From Paraburkholderia unamae (GTDB lineage: Bacteria > Pseudomonadota > Gammaproteobacteria > Burkholderiales > Burkholderiaceae), in assembly GCF_003268775.1 (NCBI RefSeq), contig NZ_QLSU01000001.1, positions 248,001 to 312,000 of the forward strand: DNA of 64,000 bases, read 5' to 3'. Positions 8,640 through 16,408 of this stretch are shown here, in pieces. The position numbers and the translations under genes were made by a program. Below the pieces are notes generated by a model that worked only from the letters and a program-made list of their open reading frames with translations, did no database searches and was not told the DNA's origin. Positions within the stretch are counted from its first letter, which is position 1; each line of letters opens with the position of its first letter.

Positions 8640-9947
8640 TCAGCCATTGACAAGCTTTTTCGGCTGCATCAGCGCAAGCACCGCGCCCAGCACCATCGCG
8701 GCCGACACGCAGTACATGCCCGCGTTCGTGCTTTGCGTCATGTCCTTCATCCAGCCGATGATCGAAGGGCTCACGAAGCCCGCGAGGTTGCCGACCGAGT
8801 TGATCATGCCGATGGCCGCGGCGGCCGAGCCGCCCGCAAGAATCGCGCTCGGCCAGGTCCAGAACACGGGCATCGTGGCGAGCATGCCCGCCGCGCCCAC
8901 CGAAAGCGCGAGCATGGCGAGCGGCACGTTGTGAGCGAACACGGTGCTGAAATACAGGCCCACGGCCGAAGCGAGCGAGGCGATCGCGAAGTGCCAGCGG
9001 CGCTCGCCCGTGCGGTCGGCGCTCTTCGCCACGAACAACATGCTGAACACGGCGCACGCGTACGGAATGGCCGTGAGCAGGCCCACGTCGAGCGCGTTCT
9101 TCACGCCGCTCGCCTTGATGAGCGTGGGCAGATAGAAGCTGATGCCGTACAGGCCCATCATGCAGCAGAAGTAGATCACGGCCATGAGCCACACGCGGCC
9201 GTTGGTGAACACCGAGCCAATCGACGCATGGCCCTTGCCCGCCTGGTCCTGCGCGATGTTGTGTTCGAGCACAGCCTTCTCTTCGGCCGAGAGCCACTTC
9301 GCCGTGCGAATGCCGTTGGGCAGATAGAACAGCGTGACCACGCCCAGCACGAACGAAGGCACGGCTTCGATCAGAAAGAGCCACTGCCAGCCCGCCAGGC
9401 CGTGCGTGCCGTTGAAGGCCGCGAGAATCCAGCCCGAAAGCGGCCCGCCCAGCACGCCCGCGATCGGAATGCCGATCATGAAGAGCGCGTTCATGCGGCT
9501 GCGGCGCGCGGCCGGAAACCAGTACGTGAGGTAAAGCACGATGCCGGGGAAGAAGCCCGCCTCGGCCACGCCCAGCAGGAAACGCACGATGTAGAACTGC
9601 GTGGGCGTTTTCACGAACAGCGTGGCGGCGGAGAGCACGGCCCACGTGAGCATGATGCGCGCGATCCACCGGCGCGCGCCGACCCGGTGCATGAGAATAT
9701 TGCTTGGGACTTCGAAGAAAAAGTACCCGATGAAGAAAATACCTGCGCCGAGACCATAGATGGTTTCGCTGAATTGCAGGTCGCTCAGCATTTGCAGCTT
9801 GGCGAAGCCGACGTTCACGCGGTCGAGGTACGCGGCGACGTAGCAGATAAAAAGAAACGGCAACAGACGCAACGTGGCCTTCGAATAGGCGCGCGTCTCG
9901 AGAGTATGCAATGCGGCCTTCGACTGGCCACCGGCGATCGTATTCAT
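8640..9947 (-). CDS. MFS permease, anion:cation symporter (tartrate/phthalate-like) family
   Basis: Inner-membrane secondary transporter for an organic anion, 435 aa, about 12 hydrophobic segments. The ACS-family features are LPFLFICYVAAYLDRVNVGF at the first helix, FFFEVPSNILMHRVGARRWI in the cytoplasmic loop, and FLLGVAEAGFFPGIVLYLTY. The substrate cannot be read from the sequence; relatives take up tartrate, glucarate, phthalate or related acids. ATG at 9947 is chosen because GGAGACC is directly upstream. A promoter with an embedded palindrome precedes it, so it is probably under a specific repressor. The gene ends in a strong hairpin terminator. Confidence 0.85.
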   Translation of the reverse strand: MNTIAGGQSKAALHTLETRAYSKATLRLLPFLFICYVAAYLDRVNVGFAKLQMLSDLQFSETIYGLGAGIFFIGYFFFEVPSNILMHRVGARRWIARIMLTWAVLSAATLFVKTPTQFYIVRFLLGVAEAGFFPGIVLYLTYWFPAARRSRMNALFMIGIPIAGVLGGPLSGWILAAFNGTHGLAGWQWLFLIEAVPSFVLGVVTLFYLPNGIRTAKWLSAEEKAVLEHNIAQDQAGKGHASIGSVFTNGRVWLMAVIYFCCMMGLYGISFYLPTLIKASGVKNALDVGLLTAIPYACAVFSMLFVAKSADRTGERRWHFAIASLASAVGLYFSTVFAHNVPLAMLALSVGAAGMLATMPVFWTWPSAILAGGSAAAAIGMINSVGNLAGFVSPSIIGWMKDMTQSTNAGMYCVSAAMVLGAVLALMQPKKLVNG

Positions 9948-10128
9948 GGTCTCCAACATGGTGCAAAGCCGATGCCGCGCAGGCAAAGGCGGGAGAAAAC
10001 AGACGCACGTAGCCGGGCTGCGCATAGGGTCCCGCCCCATTAGCTCCCACCACCCATTACGTTGCGCCCGCAACAAATTGCCCGCCCTGAGCTGCGCACA
10101 GCGCCGCACGAGGCATGCAAAGTGCGTG

Positions 10129-10158
10129 ATCGTAGCCAGATACAACAATTGTTGTCAA
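10129..10158 (-). promoter_or_regulatory. Sigma-70-like promoter with overlapping palindromic operator for the MFS gene
   Basis: Reading the minus strand, TTGACA (10158-10153) and TACGAT (10134-10129) are separated by 18 bp and point towards the MFS gene. The perfect 14-bp palindrome ACAACAATTGTTGT (10142-10155) covers half of the -35 box and most of the spacer, the position expected of a repressor site. The start codon is about 180 bp downstream. The 9948-10301 gap otherwise holds leader sequence for both divergent genes. No regulator gene is adjacent. Confidence 0.6.
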
Positions 10159-10301
10159 CTATTTGTAAGCCCGTTCGATCAACCTCTCTGGAAACCGGTC
10201 CGCGTGCACCCGGACGATGCACGAAAGCGCGCCGGCCTGAGGCGGGGCGCTAGAATCGTCGAACCGACCGGAAAACGACCCCGCATGGAGAACCGCGCGC
10301 C

Positions 10302-10835
10302 ATGAATTCCACCCTGCTGCCCCGCCGTCCACGCGTGTATCTCGCCGGCTTCGACGTGTTCCGGCGCGACGCGCACGAATACGGTGCACGCCTTGTCGCC
10401 GCGTGCGCGGAATACGGCTTCGAGGGCGTGTACCCGCTCGACGCCGAAGTGCCCGCCAACCTCGACGGCCCGCGCGCGGCTGCATGGATCTATCGCGCCA
10501 ATGTCGACGCGATCCGCGCCGCCGACATCGTGATGGCGAATGTGAACGACTTTCGCGGCCCCGGCGAACCCGACTCGGGCACCGCCTTCGAAATCGGCTA
10601 CGCGGCCGCGCTCGGCAAGGAGATCTGGGCGTATACGTCCGACGCGGGCACGCTCATCGAGCGCGTGCCGTCCGTACCCGATCCGCAGGGGCCGCCGGGG
10701 CGCGTTTGCGAACGTGGCTATCTGGTGGAGGATTTCGGTCTCGGCAAGAACCTGATGATCGCGTGCGCGGCGCGGCTCGTGCAGGGCGACGCGCGCGCCT
10801 GCCTCGAAGCCATGGCGCAGGGGCGCACGCAGTAG
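10302..10835 (+). CDS. Nucleoside 2-deoxyribosyltransferase family protein
   Basis: Soluble 177-aa protein of the nucleoside 2-deoxyribosyltransferase superfamily, which transfers or hydrolyses deoxyribose on nucleosides or nucleotides. Family landmarks are VYLAGFDVFRRDA near the N-terminus, the DIVMANVNDFRGPGEPDSGT segment and EIGYAAALGKEIWAYTSD, where the glutamate of GTAFEIGYA is the usual catalytic nucleophile. It is transcribed divergently from the MFS gene. The exact substrate is not predictable, and a purine-salvage or nucleotide-sanitising role is inference. Confidence 0.75.
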   Translation: MNSTLLPRRPRVYLAGFDVFRRDAHEYGARLVAACAEYGFEGVYPLDAEVPANLDGPRAAAWIYRANVDAIRAADIVMANVNDFRGPGEPDSGTAFEIGYAAALGKEIWAYTSDAGTLIERVPSVPDPQGPPGRVCERGYLVEDFGLGKNLMIACAARLVQGDARACLEAMAQGRTQ

Positions 10836-10873
10836 CGCGTGCGCCGCCGTAGCCAGGAGAGCTCAGCGGGAGA

Positions 10874-12550
10874 TCAATGATGCATGGTGCTCATCGTGCT
10901 CATGCGCTGTAGCGCGCGAATGCGCGCCACCGCGGGCCGGTCGGCCACCACGCCCTGGTAGAGCTTCGTGAGATCGGCCTTGAGCGCCGTGCGCGAACCC
11001 GCGTCGAGATACACCATGTGCCCCGAGGGATAGAAGCGTGCGCTCAGATTGTTGCGCACCTTCTGATTGTCGAGTGGCATTTTCTGCAAGTCGATCACGG
11101 TCTGATAGAACGGCGTGACGAAGTCGTAAAAGCCGTTCGCGGAAAGCACGCGCAAATCGGGATTGAGCGCCATCACCGCCGCGAGGTCGCCCGCCGTGTA
11201 GAGCACGATATTGCCGTGCGCGTCGACGCCCTTCTGCGCGCCGGTCGGATCGATATGGCTGAAGTTCCAGTTCTTGAACGCCTGGTCGTTGAGGTCCGTG
11301 AACGACGAATTCGTGCGGAACTTGAGCTGCTCGTTCAGATAGCTGTTCCACATGGCCGTATATACGCCGCTCACCGCCGTCATGGTGGGATCGTTGCCGC
11401 CCGAGTTCGGGTCGATGTTGCCGGCGATGCCCGTGTCGATGGCGGTCACGCGGCCGTCGTACGAACCGAGCGCCATGCCCTTGTCCTTCAGGAGCGTCGT
11501 GAGAAAAAGCGAATTGCCGCGGCTGTCGTACGCGGCGATGTCGAGGTTCCACGACTCCAGCGTTTGCGTGTCGATGCCCGTGTATTGCGAAAGCGTCTTG
11601 AGCGCGGCCGCAATCGCCTTGTCCTTCGGATTGGGGAATTTCGAGAGCGCCTGCAAATAGCCGGTGCGCGCGAACTGCGCGACCTGCGCGGCGAACGTCT
11701 GCAAGTCCTTCGGCGCGGGCTTCACGCCCAGGCGCTTGTGATACCACGCGTCGGCGGCGGCCGTGGGCAGCGCGCCCACCGGGTTGCCGCTTTGCGTGTA
11801 ATCGAGTATCGACGACTGTAGCGTGACGCCGTTCAGGTCCACGCCGTCCTCGTGCAGACGGTACGCGAGCACGCAACTGCGCGCGGTGCCATACGACTCG
11901 CCGTAAAGAAACTTCGGCGAATTCCAGCGATCGTTCGCGGTGAGGTAGCGCTTGATGAACTGCTTGAGCGAATCGGCGTCCTGATCCACACCCCAGAAGT
12001 CGCGGTTGTGATGCGGCGCGATGGCCGCCGAATAGCCGGTGCCCACCGGATTGATGAACACGAGGTCGCTCTTGTCGAGCAGGCTGTCCGGGTTGTCTTC
12101 GAGCGCATACGGCGCGGGCGGCGTGAAGCCCGGCATCGACGTCTTGATGCGCTTGGGCGCGAACGAGCCGAGCAGCACGAACACCGAAGAAGAACCGGGG
12201 CCGCCGTTGTAGAAGAACGTGACGGGACGGTCCTGCGCCTGCACGCCGTCCTTGGTGAACGCGACGTAGAAAATCTTCGCGTCGGGCTGCGAACTGCTCG
12301 GATCGACGGTCACGAGATGGCCCGCCGTCGCGGTATAGGCGATCGCTTCCTTGCCGATCTGGATGGCGTGATGCGTGATGGCGGCGTTCTCCGTCATGTC
12401 GGTGACGAAGTCGTCGGGACCGTTGCCGTAAGCGGTGGGATCGAAGCACGGCTGGTCGGCCGGTGTGCGGTGTTTGCCGTTGCCGCTCGCGGGACCGGCC
12501 CCGTGAGCCTTGCCGTTGCCTTTGCCTTTGGACTGCGCCTCGTCGTTCAT
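10874..12550 (-). CDS. Peptidase family S10 (serine carboxypeptidase-like)
   Basis: Alpha/beta-hydrolase carboxypeptidase, 558 aa, expected to remove C-terminal residues, usually at acid pH. The oxyanion motif NGGPGSSS is at residues 115-122 and the nucleophile is Ser219 in YGESYGTARS. The Asp is probably in SANGFYDFVTPFYQ and the His in YPSGHMVYLD. The N-terminus is hydrophilic and rich in Gly, Lys and Ser, with no visible signal peptide, which is odd for a family that is mostly exported. ATG at 12550 follows GGAGGAGACGAA. It lies 100 bp downstream of the S53 peptidase gene on the same strand, suggesting that the two are expressed together. Confidence 0.85.
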   Translation of the reverse strand: MNDEAQSKGKGNGKAHGAGPASGNGKHRTPADQPCFDPTAYGNGPDDFVTDMTENAAITHHAIQIGKEAIAYTATAGHLVTVDPSSSQPDAKIFYVAFTKDGVQAQDRPVTFFYNGGPGSSSVFVLLGSFAPKRIKTSMPGFTPPAPYALEDNPDSLLDKSDLVFINPVGTGYSAAIAPHHNRDFWGVDQDADSLKQFIKRYLTANDRWNSPKFLYGESYGTARSCVLAYRLHEDGVDLNGVTLQSSILDYTQSGNPVGALPTAAADAWYHKRLGVKPAPKDLQTFAAQVAQFARTGYLQALSKFPNPKDKAIAAALKTLSQYTGIDTQTLESWNLDIAAYDSRGNSLFLTTLLKDKGMALGSYDGRVTAIDTGIAGNIDPNSGGNDPTMTAVSGVYTAMWNSYLNEQLKFRTNSSFTDLNDQAFKNWNFSHIDPTGAQKGVDAHGNIVLYTAGDLAAVMALNPDLRVLSANGFYDFVTPFYQTVIDLQKMPLDNQKVRNNLSARFYPSGHMVYLDAGSRTALKADLTKLYQGVVADRPAVARIRALQRMSTMSTMHH

Positions 12551-12650
12551 TTCGTCTCCTCCGTGGAGAGGCGGTTCGCGATGTAGACCGTGAGTGCGAC
12601 TTCGCATGCAACCCGCATGGCGCCCGGCAATGCCAGGGCGCCGGCTCATC

Positions 12651-14288
12651 CTACGCCGAGCCGAGCACCGCCGCCACCTTGCTGCCTACCGGCGTGCCGA
12701 GGCCCGTGCACGCGTCCCAGCCGGGCCCGGCCGAGAAGTCGCCGTTGCTGCCGCTCGTCACGTCGTTGAAGGCACCGGGCTGCGCGTAGAGCTTCGCGTT
12801 CGCGAATCCCACGGGCTTGCCGCGCGCGGCGTTGATGCGCGCGATCAGCGCGGCCCACAACGGCGCGACGGCGCTGGTGCCGCCCACCACCGTGTCCGCG
12901 CCGCCCACGCGCACCACGTAGCCCGTGGCCGGATCGGCGTCGGCGGACACATCGGGCACGCCGCGCCGCACCAGCGCGCCTGCGCCGCCGCTGCCGCGCA
13001 CGACGCGCAGCCCCTTTTGCCAGGCCGGCAACGCGAACGTCGCGCTCACGCCGCCGCCCGTCGCGCCGTCTTCGCCGTTGCCCCAAACCGTCTCGTGCGT
13101 GATGTGCCCATTCGACGCTGTGATATGCGTGCCGCCGCAGCCAAGCGCGTACGGACTCGACGCCGGAAAGTCGACATGATCGGCGCCGTCGCCCACGCCG
13201 TCCGACGAGCCGCTGTCGCCCGAAGCCGCGCACACCGTCACGCCGAGCGCAACGGCCGTTTGCATCGCGTCGTTAAGCGCGCCGAGCGTTTGCTGTGACC
13301 ACGCGGATTCGGGCGCGCCCCAACTGATCGAAATGACCGACGGCTTGCGCTGGCTGTCGTGCAGCGCGGCGCTCACGGCGTCCACGAAGCCCGCTTCGCT
13401 GTTCGGCGCGAAATACACCGCAATCAGCGCGGCCGGCGCGAGCGCGCCCGCGATCTCCACGTCGAGTGTGACTTCGCCGTCCGGGCCGTTCGGGTCGCCG
13501 CTCGGCGCGTTCGTCGCCTGATCGACGGACACCGCCTCCACGCGCGGCGCGCCCACTCCCAGTTCGTTGAAATAGGCCGTGAGGTCCGCCGTGTCGTAGC
13601 CGCCGCCCATCTCCACGAGCGCGATGCACTGGCCGCTGCCGTCGCCCGCCGGAAAGTCGTAAAGCTGCGCAAGCTGCAAAGGCGTGAACGAATGACTCAC
13701 GGCGCGCGCCGCGCGAATGGGCGGGTGGATCGGCGCGCCGCCCGCCGCCGGCGATGTTTCCGGCGTCAGGGCCGTGGTAGTGGGGTTGATGCGAAAGTGC
13801 GGCCGCGCCTTCGCGCGATTGTCGAGCCCCACCACGGCGGTGACGACCTCGTGCATGTCATCCGGCAGATGCACGGGCCCGCTGGGCTGGCGAAAGTGAA
13901 ACGTGGATTTGCCGACCTGATGCTCGAAGCGTTGCAGGGCGACGCCGAATGCGGCGTTGTATTGCTGCACCGTGCCCGAGAGCACCACGCGGCGTGCGGC
14001 GGCATCGGCGTGAACCACCGTGAGCCCGTGCGCGTTCGCGAACTGCGCGACGCGCTTGATGTCCTCGGCGGAGGCGCCGAAGCGGCGCTCGTATTCCTCG
14101 CGCGAAAGCGGCTGCGCCGCAGGATCGTTCGCGGCGAGCTTGTCCACCAGGTCGTGAAATTCGGTCAATGCCTGGCGGCGCAGAATCAGCACGATGTCGA
14201 AATGCTCCGCCGGGTCGCACGCGCCGACGCATTGCGCGCCCGCGGGCGTCGGATGGTCACTGCCTGCCACGGGTTGTTGCCTGGTCAT
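12651..14288 (-). CDS. Peptidase family S53 (sedolisin/kumamolisin-like) with pro-domain
   Basis: Acid-active serine-carboxyl endopeptidase, 545 aa. The N-terminal pro-domain (about 35-190) contains LSREEYERRFGASAEDIKRV and LSGTVQQYNAAFGVAL. The catalytic domain carries the Glu/Asp pair in EVTLDVEIAGALAP, the oxyanion Asp in AASGDSGSSDG and the nucleophile in VGGTSAVAPLWAAL. A C-terminal calcium-binding segment reads FNDVTSGSNGDF, then GPGWDACTGLGTP. All sedolisin landmarks are intact. There is no classical signal peptide, although the family usually acts outside the cell. ATG at 14288 follows GGAGAACCGGCC. It is first of a two-peptidase operon with the S10 gene, which suggests an endo- and exopeptidase pair acting on the same protein substrates. 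Confidence 0.88.
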   Translation of the reverse strand: MTRQQPVAGSDHPTPAGAQCVGACDPAEHFDIVLILRRQALTEFHDLVDKLAANDPAAQPLSREEYERRFGASAEDIKRVAQFANAHGLTVVHADAAARRVVLSGTVQQYNAAFGVALQRFEHQVGKSTFHFRQPSGPVHLPDDMHEVVTAVVGLDNRAKARPHFRINPTTTALTPETSPAAGGAPIHPPIRAARAVSHSFTPLQLAQLYDFPAGDGSGQCIALVEMGGGYDTADLTAYFNELGVGAPRVEAVSVDQATNAPSGDPNGPDGEVTLDVEIAGALAPAALIAVYFAPNSEAGFVDAVSAALHDSQRKPSVISISWGAPESAWSQQTLGALNDAMQTAVALGVTVCAASGDSGSSDGVGDGADHVDFPASSPYALGCGGTHITASNGHITHETVWGNGEDGATGGGVSATFALPAWQKGLRVVRGSGGAGALVRRGVPDVSADADPATGYVVRVGGADTVVGGTSAVAPLWAALIARINAARGKPVGFANAKLYAQPGAFNDVTSGSNGDFSAGPGWDACTGLGTPVGSKVAAVLGSA

Positions 14289-14606
14289 GGCCGGTTCTCC
14301 TCGATGTACCGCGTGCCAGCGTCTGGATTCTGGCATTCGGACACACGGCGAATTACCGGAGTTCCGCGTGCCAACCGGCACGGCATGCCATTCAGATCAC
14401 TTCTGATTCACGACGCATCGTTATCCGGCAGGCTTGCCGTGCGGCGTGTACGCAAACGAGGCAGTGTGAGCATGCCGCGTGCCTGCCGCTTCCAGATCTC
14501 CAGATCGATGGCAATCGCGAAACCATAGCTTCGCATGGTTCCCTGCCTTTCGCCTTACATCGAAGATTGGCTATCCACCTCGCAATGTCTGCAAATATTT
14601 CCGCGC
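14289..14606. other. Intergenic gap upstream of the S53 peptidase
   Basis: These 318 bp separate the end of the channel gene from the start of the S53 gene, both minus strand. It must hold the peptidase operon promoter, but no convincing -35/-10 pair or terminator could be picked out, and small frames here have no coding look. Confidence 0.5.
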
Positions 14607-15752
14607 CTATTTGCTCGACGCAAACCATTTTCTATAGATCTGTTCGTAAGTGCCGTCGTCATACATGGCCAGCAGCGCCTCGTTAATCGACTTTCGCACC
14701 TGACTACCGCCCGGCAGGGCAATGCCGTACTTCTCCGGCCGGAAAATCGGCCCCACTACGCTCACGTTATCTTGACCGAGCCGTGGCGCCCAGTACTGAA
14801 GCGTTGGCGCGTCGTAGACGATCGCTTGCACGTTGCCCTGCATGAGCAGCCGGAATCCCTCGTTGGCATTGTTCAGGCTCACGAACGGCAGGCCGCGCCC
14901 GGCGAGGTAGTCGGCGGCCGTCGTTCCCGGCACGGTGCCGATCGTTTTACCCGGCAGGTCGTCCGGCCCGCGTATGTTCGACTGGAGCCGCGCCACGGTT
15001 TGCGAGGACGTCACCGTGGCCGTCAACTGCGCGATCAGCACGACGCCGATCAGCCACATCGTCGGCACGAGCACACGTTTCCATACACCCGGCGCGTCGC
15101 GTTCGCCGTGCTCGCCGGTTGCGATGATGAGCATGGTCACCCATAGGCCCTCCCCGATGGCTCGCCAATAGGGCTTCTGGAAACTGCGATCGCTCTTGCG
15201 TTCCATTAACCAGACCAGATTGGCGAGCAGAAAAACAATGGCGGCCGCCACGCCCACGAACTCCGCGATGGCGAGCCACGGAACGGCCCCGATGCTGCCC
15301 ACGAACGAATTGTCGTTCTGCGTGTGCACCATGATCTGCAAGCCGGAATCGAAATAGGGAATCGAGAAGTCCACCACGCGCTCCCGCTCGGGCGTCATGG
15401 TGATCGCCGCTATCGCGACATCGGCATTGCCGTGTTGCACGGCGGGCAGCAATTCGGCCTGCGTCGCCACGGGATACCACGCGAAGTCGCGATGCATACG
15501 GCGCGCGATCTCGTTCCAGATATCGATGCTGAAACCCTCGGGCACGGTGGTTTGCGGCAGCACGAAAGGCGCGACGGAGGCAATCGCGACATGCAAGGGG
15601 GGATGCGGGGCGGACTGCGGGGCAAGCTGCGTCGAACCGCTTGTTGCAGACGACGAAACGGCCGGCTCGTCGGCGCGGGCGCTCACGCCTGTGATGACCA
15701 ATGCAAAGACAACGACGGCGGACAACAGCCGCCACGGAACTGACTTGCTCAT
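14607..15752 (-). CDS. Bacterial ionotropic glutamate receptor-like ligand-gated channel
   Basis: Predicted inner-membrane protein, 381 aa, in which a periplasmic family-3 solute-binding fold is interrupted by a pore module, as in GluR0. Signal peptide 1-27 (cut near ARA/DEP); lobe 1 about 53-155 with VPEGFSIDIWNEIARRMHRD and ADVAIAAITMTPERERVVDF; membrane helix about 158-183; pore loop about 198-222; second helix about 227-248; lobe 2 from 255 with DLPGKTIGTVPGTTAADYL. The loop reads WVTMLIIATGEHGERDAP rather than a TVGYGD potassium filter, so the ion passed is uncertain. The ligand is probably an amino acid by fold. It lies downstream of three signalling genes on the same strand. Confidence 0.75.
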   Translation of the reverse strand: MSKSVPWRLLSAVVVFALVITGVSARADEPAVSSSATSGSTQLAPQSAPHPPLHVAIASVAPFVLPQTTVPEGFSIDIWNEIARRMHRDFAWYPVATQAELLPAVQHGNADVAIAAITMTPERERVVDFSIPYFDSGLQIMVHTQNDNSFVGSIGAVPWLAIAEFVGVAAAIVFLLANLVWLMERKSDRSFQKPYWRAIGEGLWVTMLIIATGEHGERDAPGVWKRVLVPTMWLIGVVLIAQLTATVTSSQTVARLQSNIRGPDDLPGKTIGTVPGTTAADYLAGRGLPFVSLNNANEGFRLLMQGNVQAIVYDAPTLQYWAPRLGQDNVSVVGPIFRPEKYGIALPGGSQVRKSINEALLAMYDDGTYEQIYRKWFASSK

Positions 15753-15833
15753 CGCATCACTCCCAGGAGCCGGGCTCGTCGGTTTTCAGCTATCTGATTC
15801 GTACCGGAAACGGATATCCGCGAAGGCCAGCCG

Positions 15834-16205
15834 TCAGCCGCCTCGCTGCATCGCCTCGTTGACCGCGCCGAGCAATGTCGCGCCCAGAAACGGCTTCGTC
15901 AGCAGCGCGTGTTGCCCGGTCATCGCGACGGCCTGCCGCGTGGCGGGCTCGTCATGAGCGGTGATGAACACGGCGGGGGGCCGTGGTTGCCGCAGCGCCT
16001 CATAAAACGCCGGGCCCGATGCACCTGGAAGCTGAACGTCGACGATCAGGCAACGCGCCGACGAGGCGCAACCGGAAATCGCCATTTCCTCAGCACTTCG
16101 AAATGATCGCGTAGCGAATCCCGACAGGCGGAACAGGCGCTCGATGGCGCTGCGCAAGCCACTGTCGTCCTCGATAATCACGATCAGGTGTGGTTCTCCC
16201 TCCAT
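15834..16205 (-). CDS. Receiver-only response regulator
   Basis: Small CheY-like cytoplasmic protein, 123 aa, consisting of one phospho-acceptor domain with no output domain. All receiver residues are present: acidic pair in VIIEDDSG, phospho-acceptor Asp56 in LIVDVQLPG, Thr82 in FITAHDE and Lys104 in LLTKPF. It sits between the histidine kinase gene (203 bp upstream) and the channel gene (81 bp downstream). Likely roles are phosphate sink, relay, or regulator by protein contact. The ribosome site before ATG 16205 is weak, so the start is tentative. Confidence 0.8.
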   Translation of the reverse strand: MEGEPHLIVIIEDDSGLRSAIERLFRLSGFATRSFRSAEEMAISGCASSARCLIVDVQLPGASGPAFYEALRQPRPPAVFITAHDEPATRQAVAMTGQHALLTKPFLGATLLGAVNEAMQRGG

Positions 16206-16408
16206 GCCCCGCCCAGGTAGTCATTGATTCAGCGTCGAGTGGCGTCACCGCCTCGGCAGGCGCGCGACACGCCGTTTGTCCATCGTTGTCCAGAACGCGC
16301 GGCGCAACTATAGGGACTTGGGGCAACGCCCTTTCCCTTTCGGGCAATTCGCGGAAATTGCGGGCGGAAGACTCTTCCGATGGCCAATCGCGCCCGCGCG
16401 CGGCAAGC

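Noticed and set aside
14392..14628. 78-codon minus-strand frame in the gap upstream of the S53 gene
   Set aside because: It overlaps the end of the channel gene, has no ribosome site, and an implausible Cys/Arg composition.
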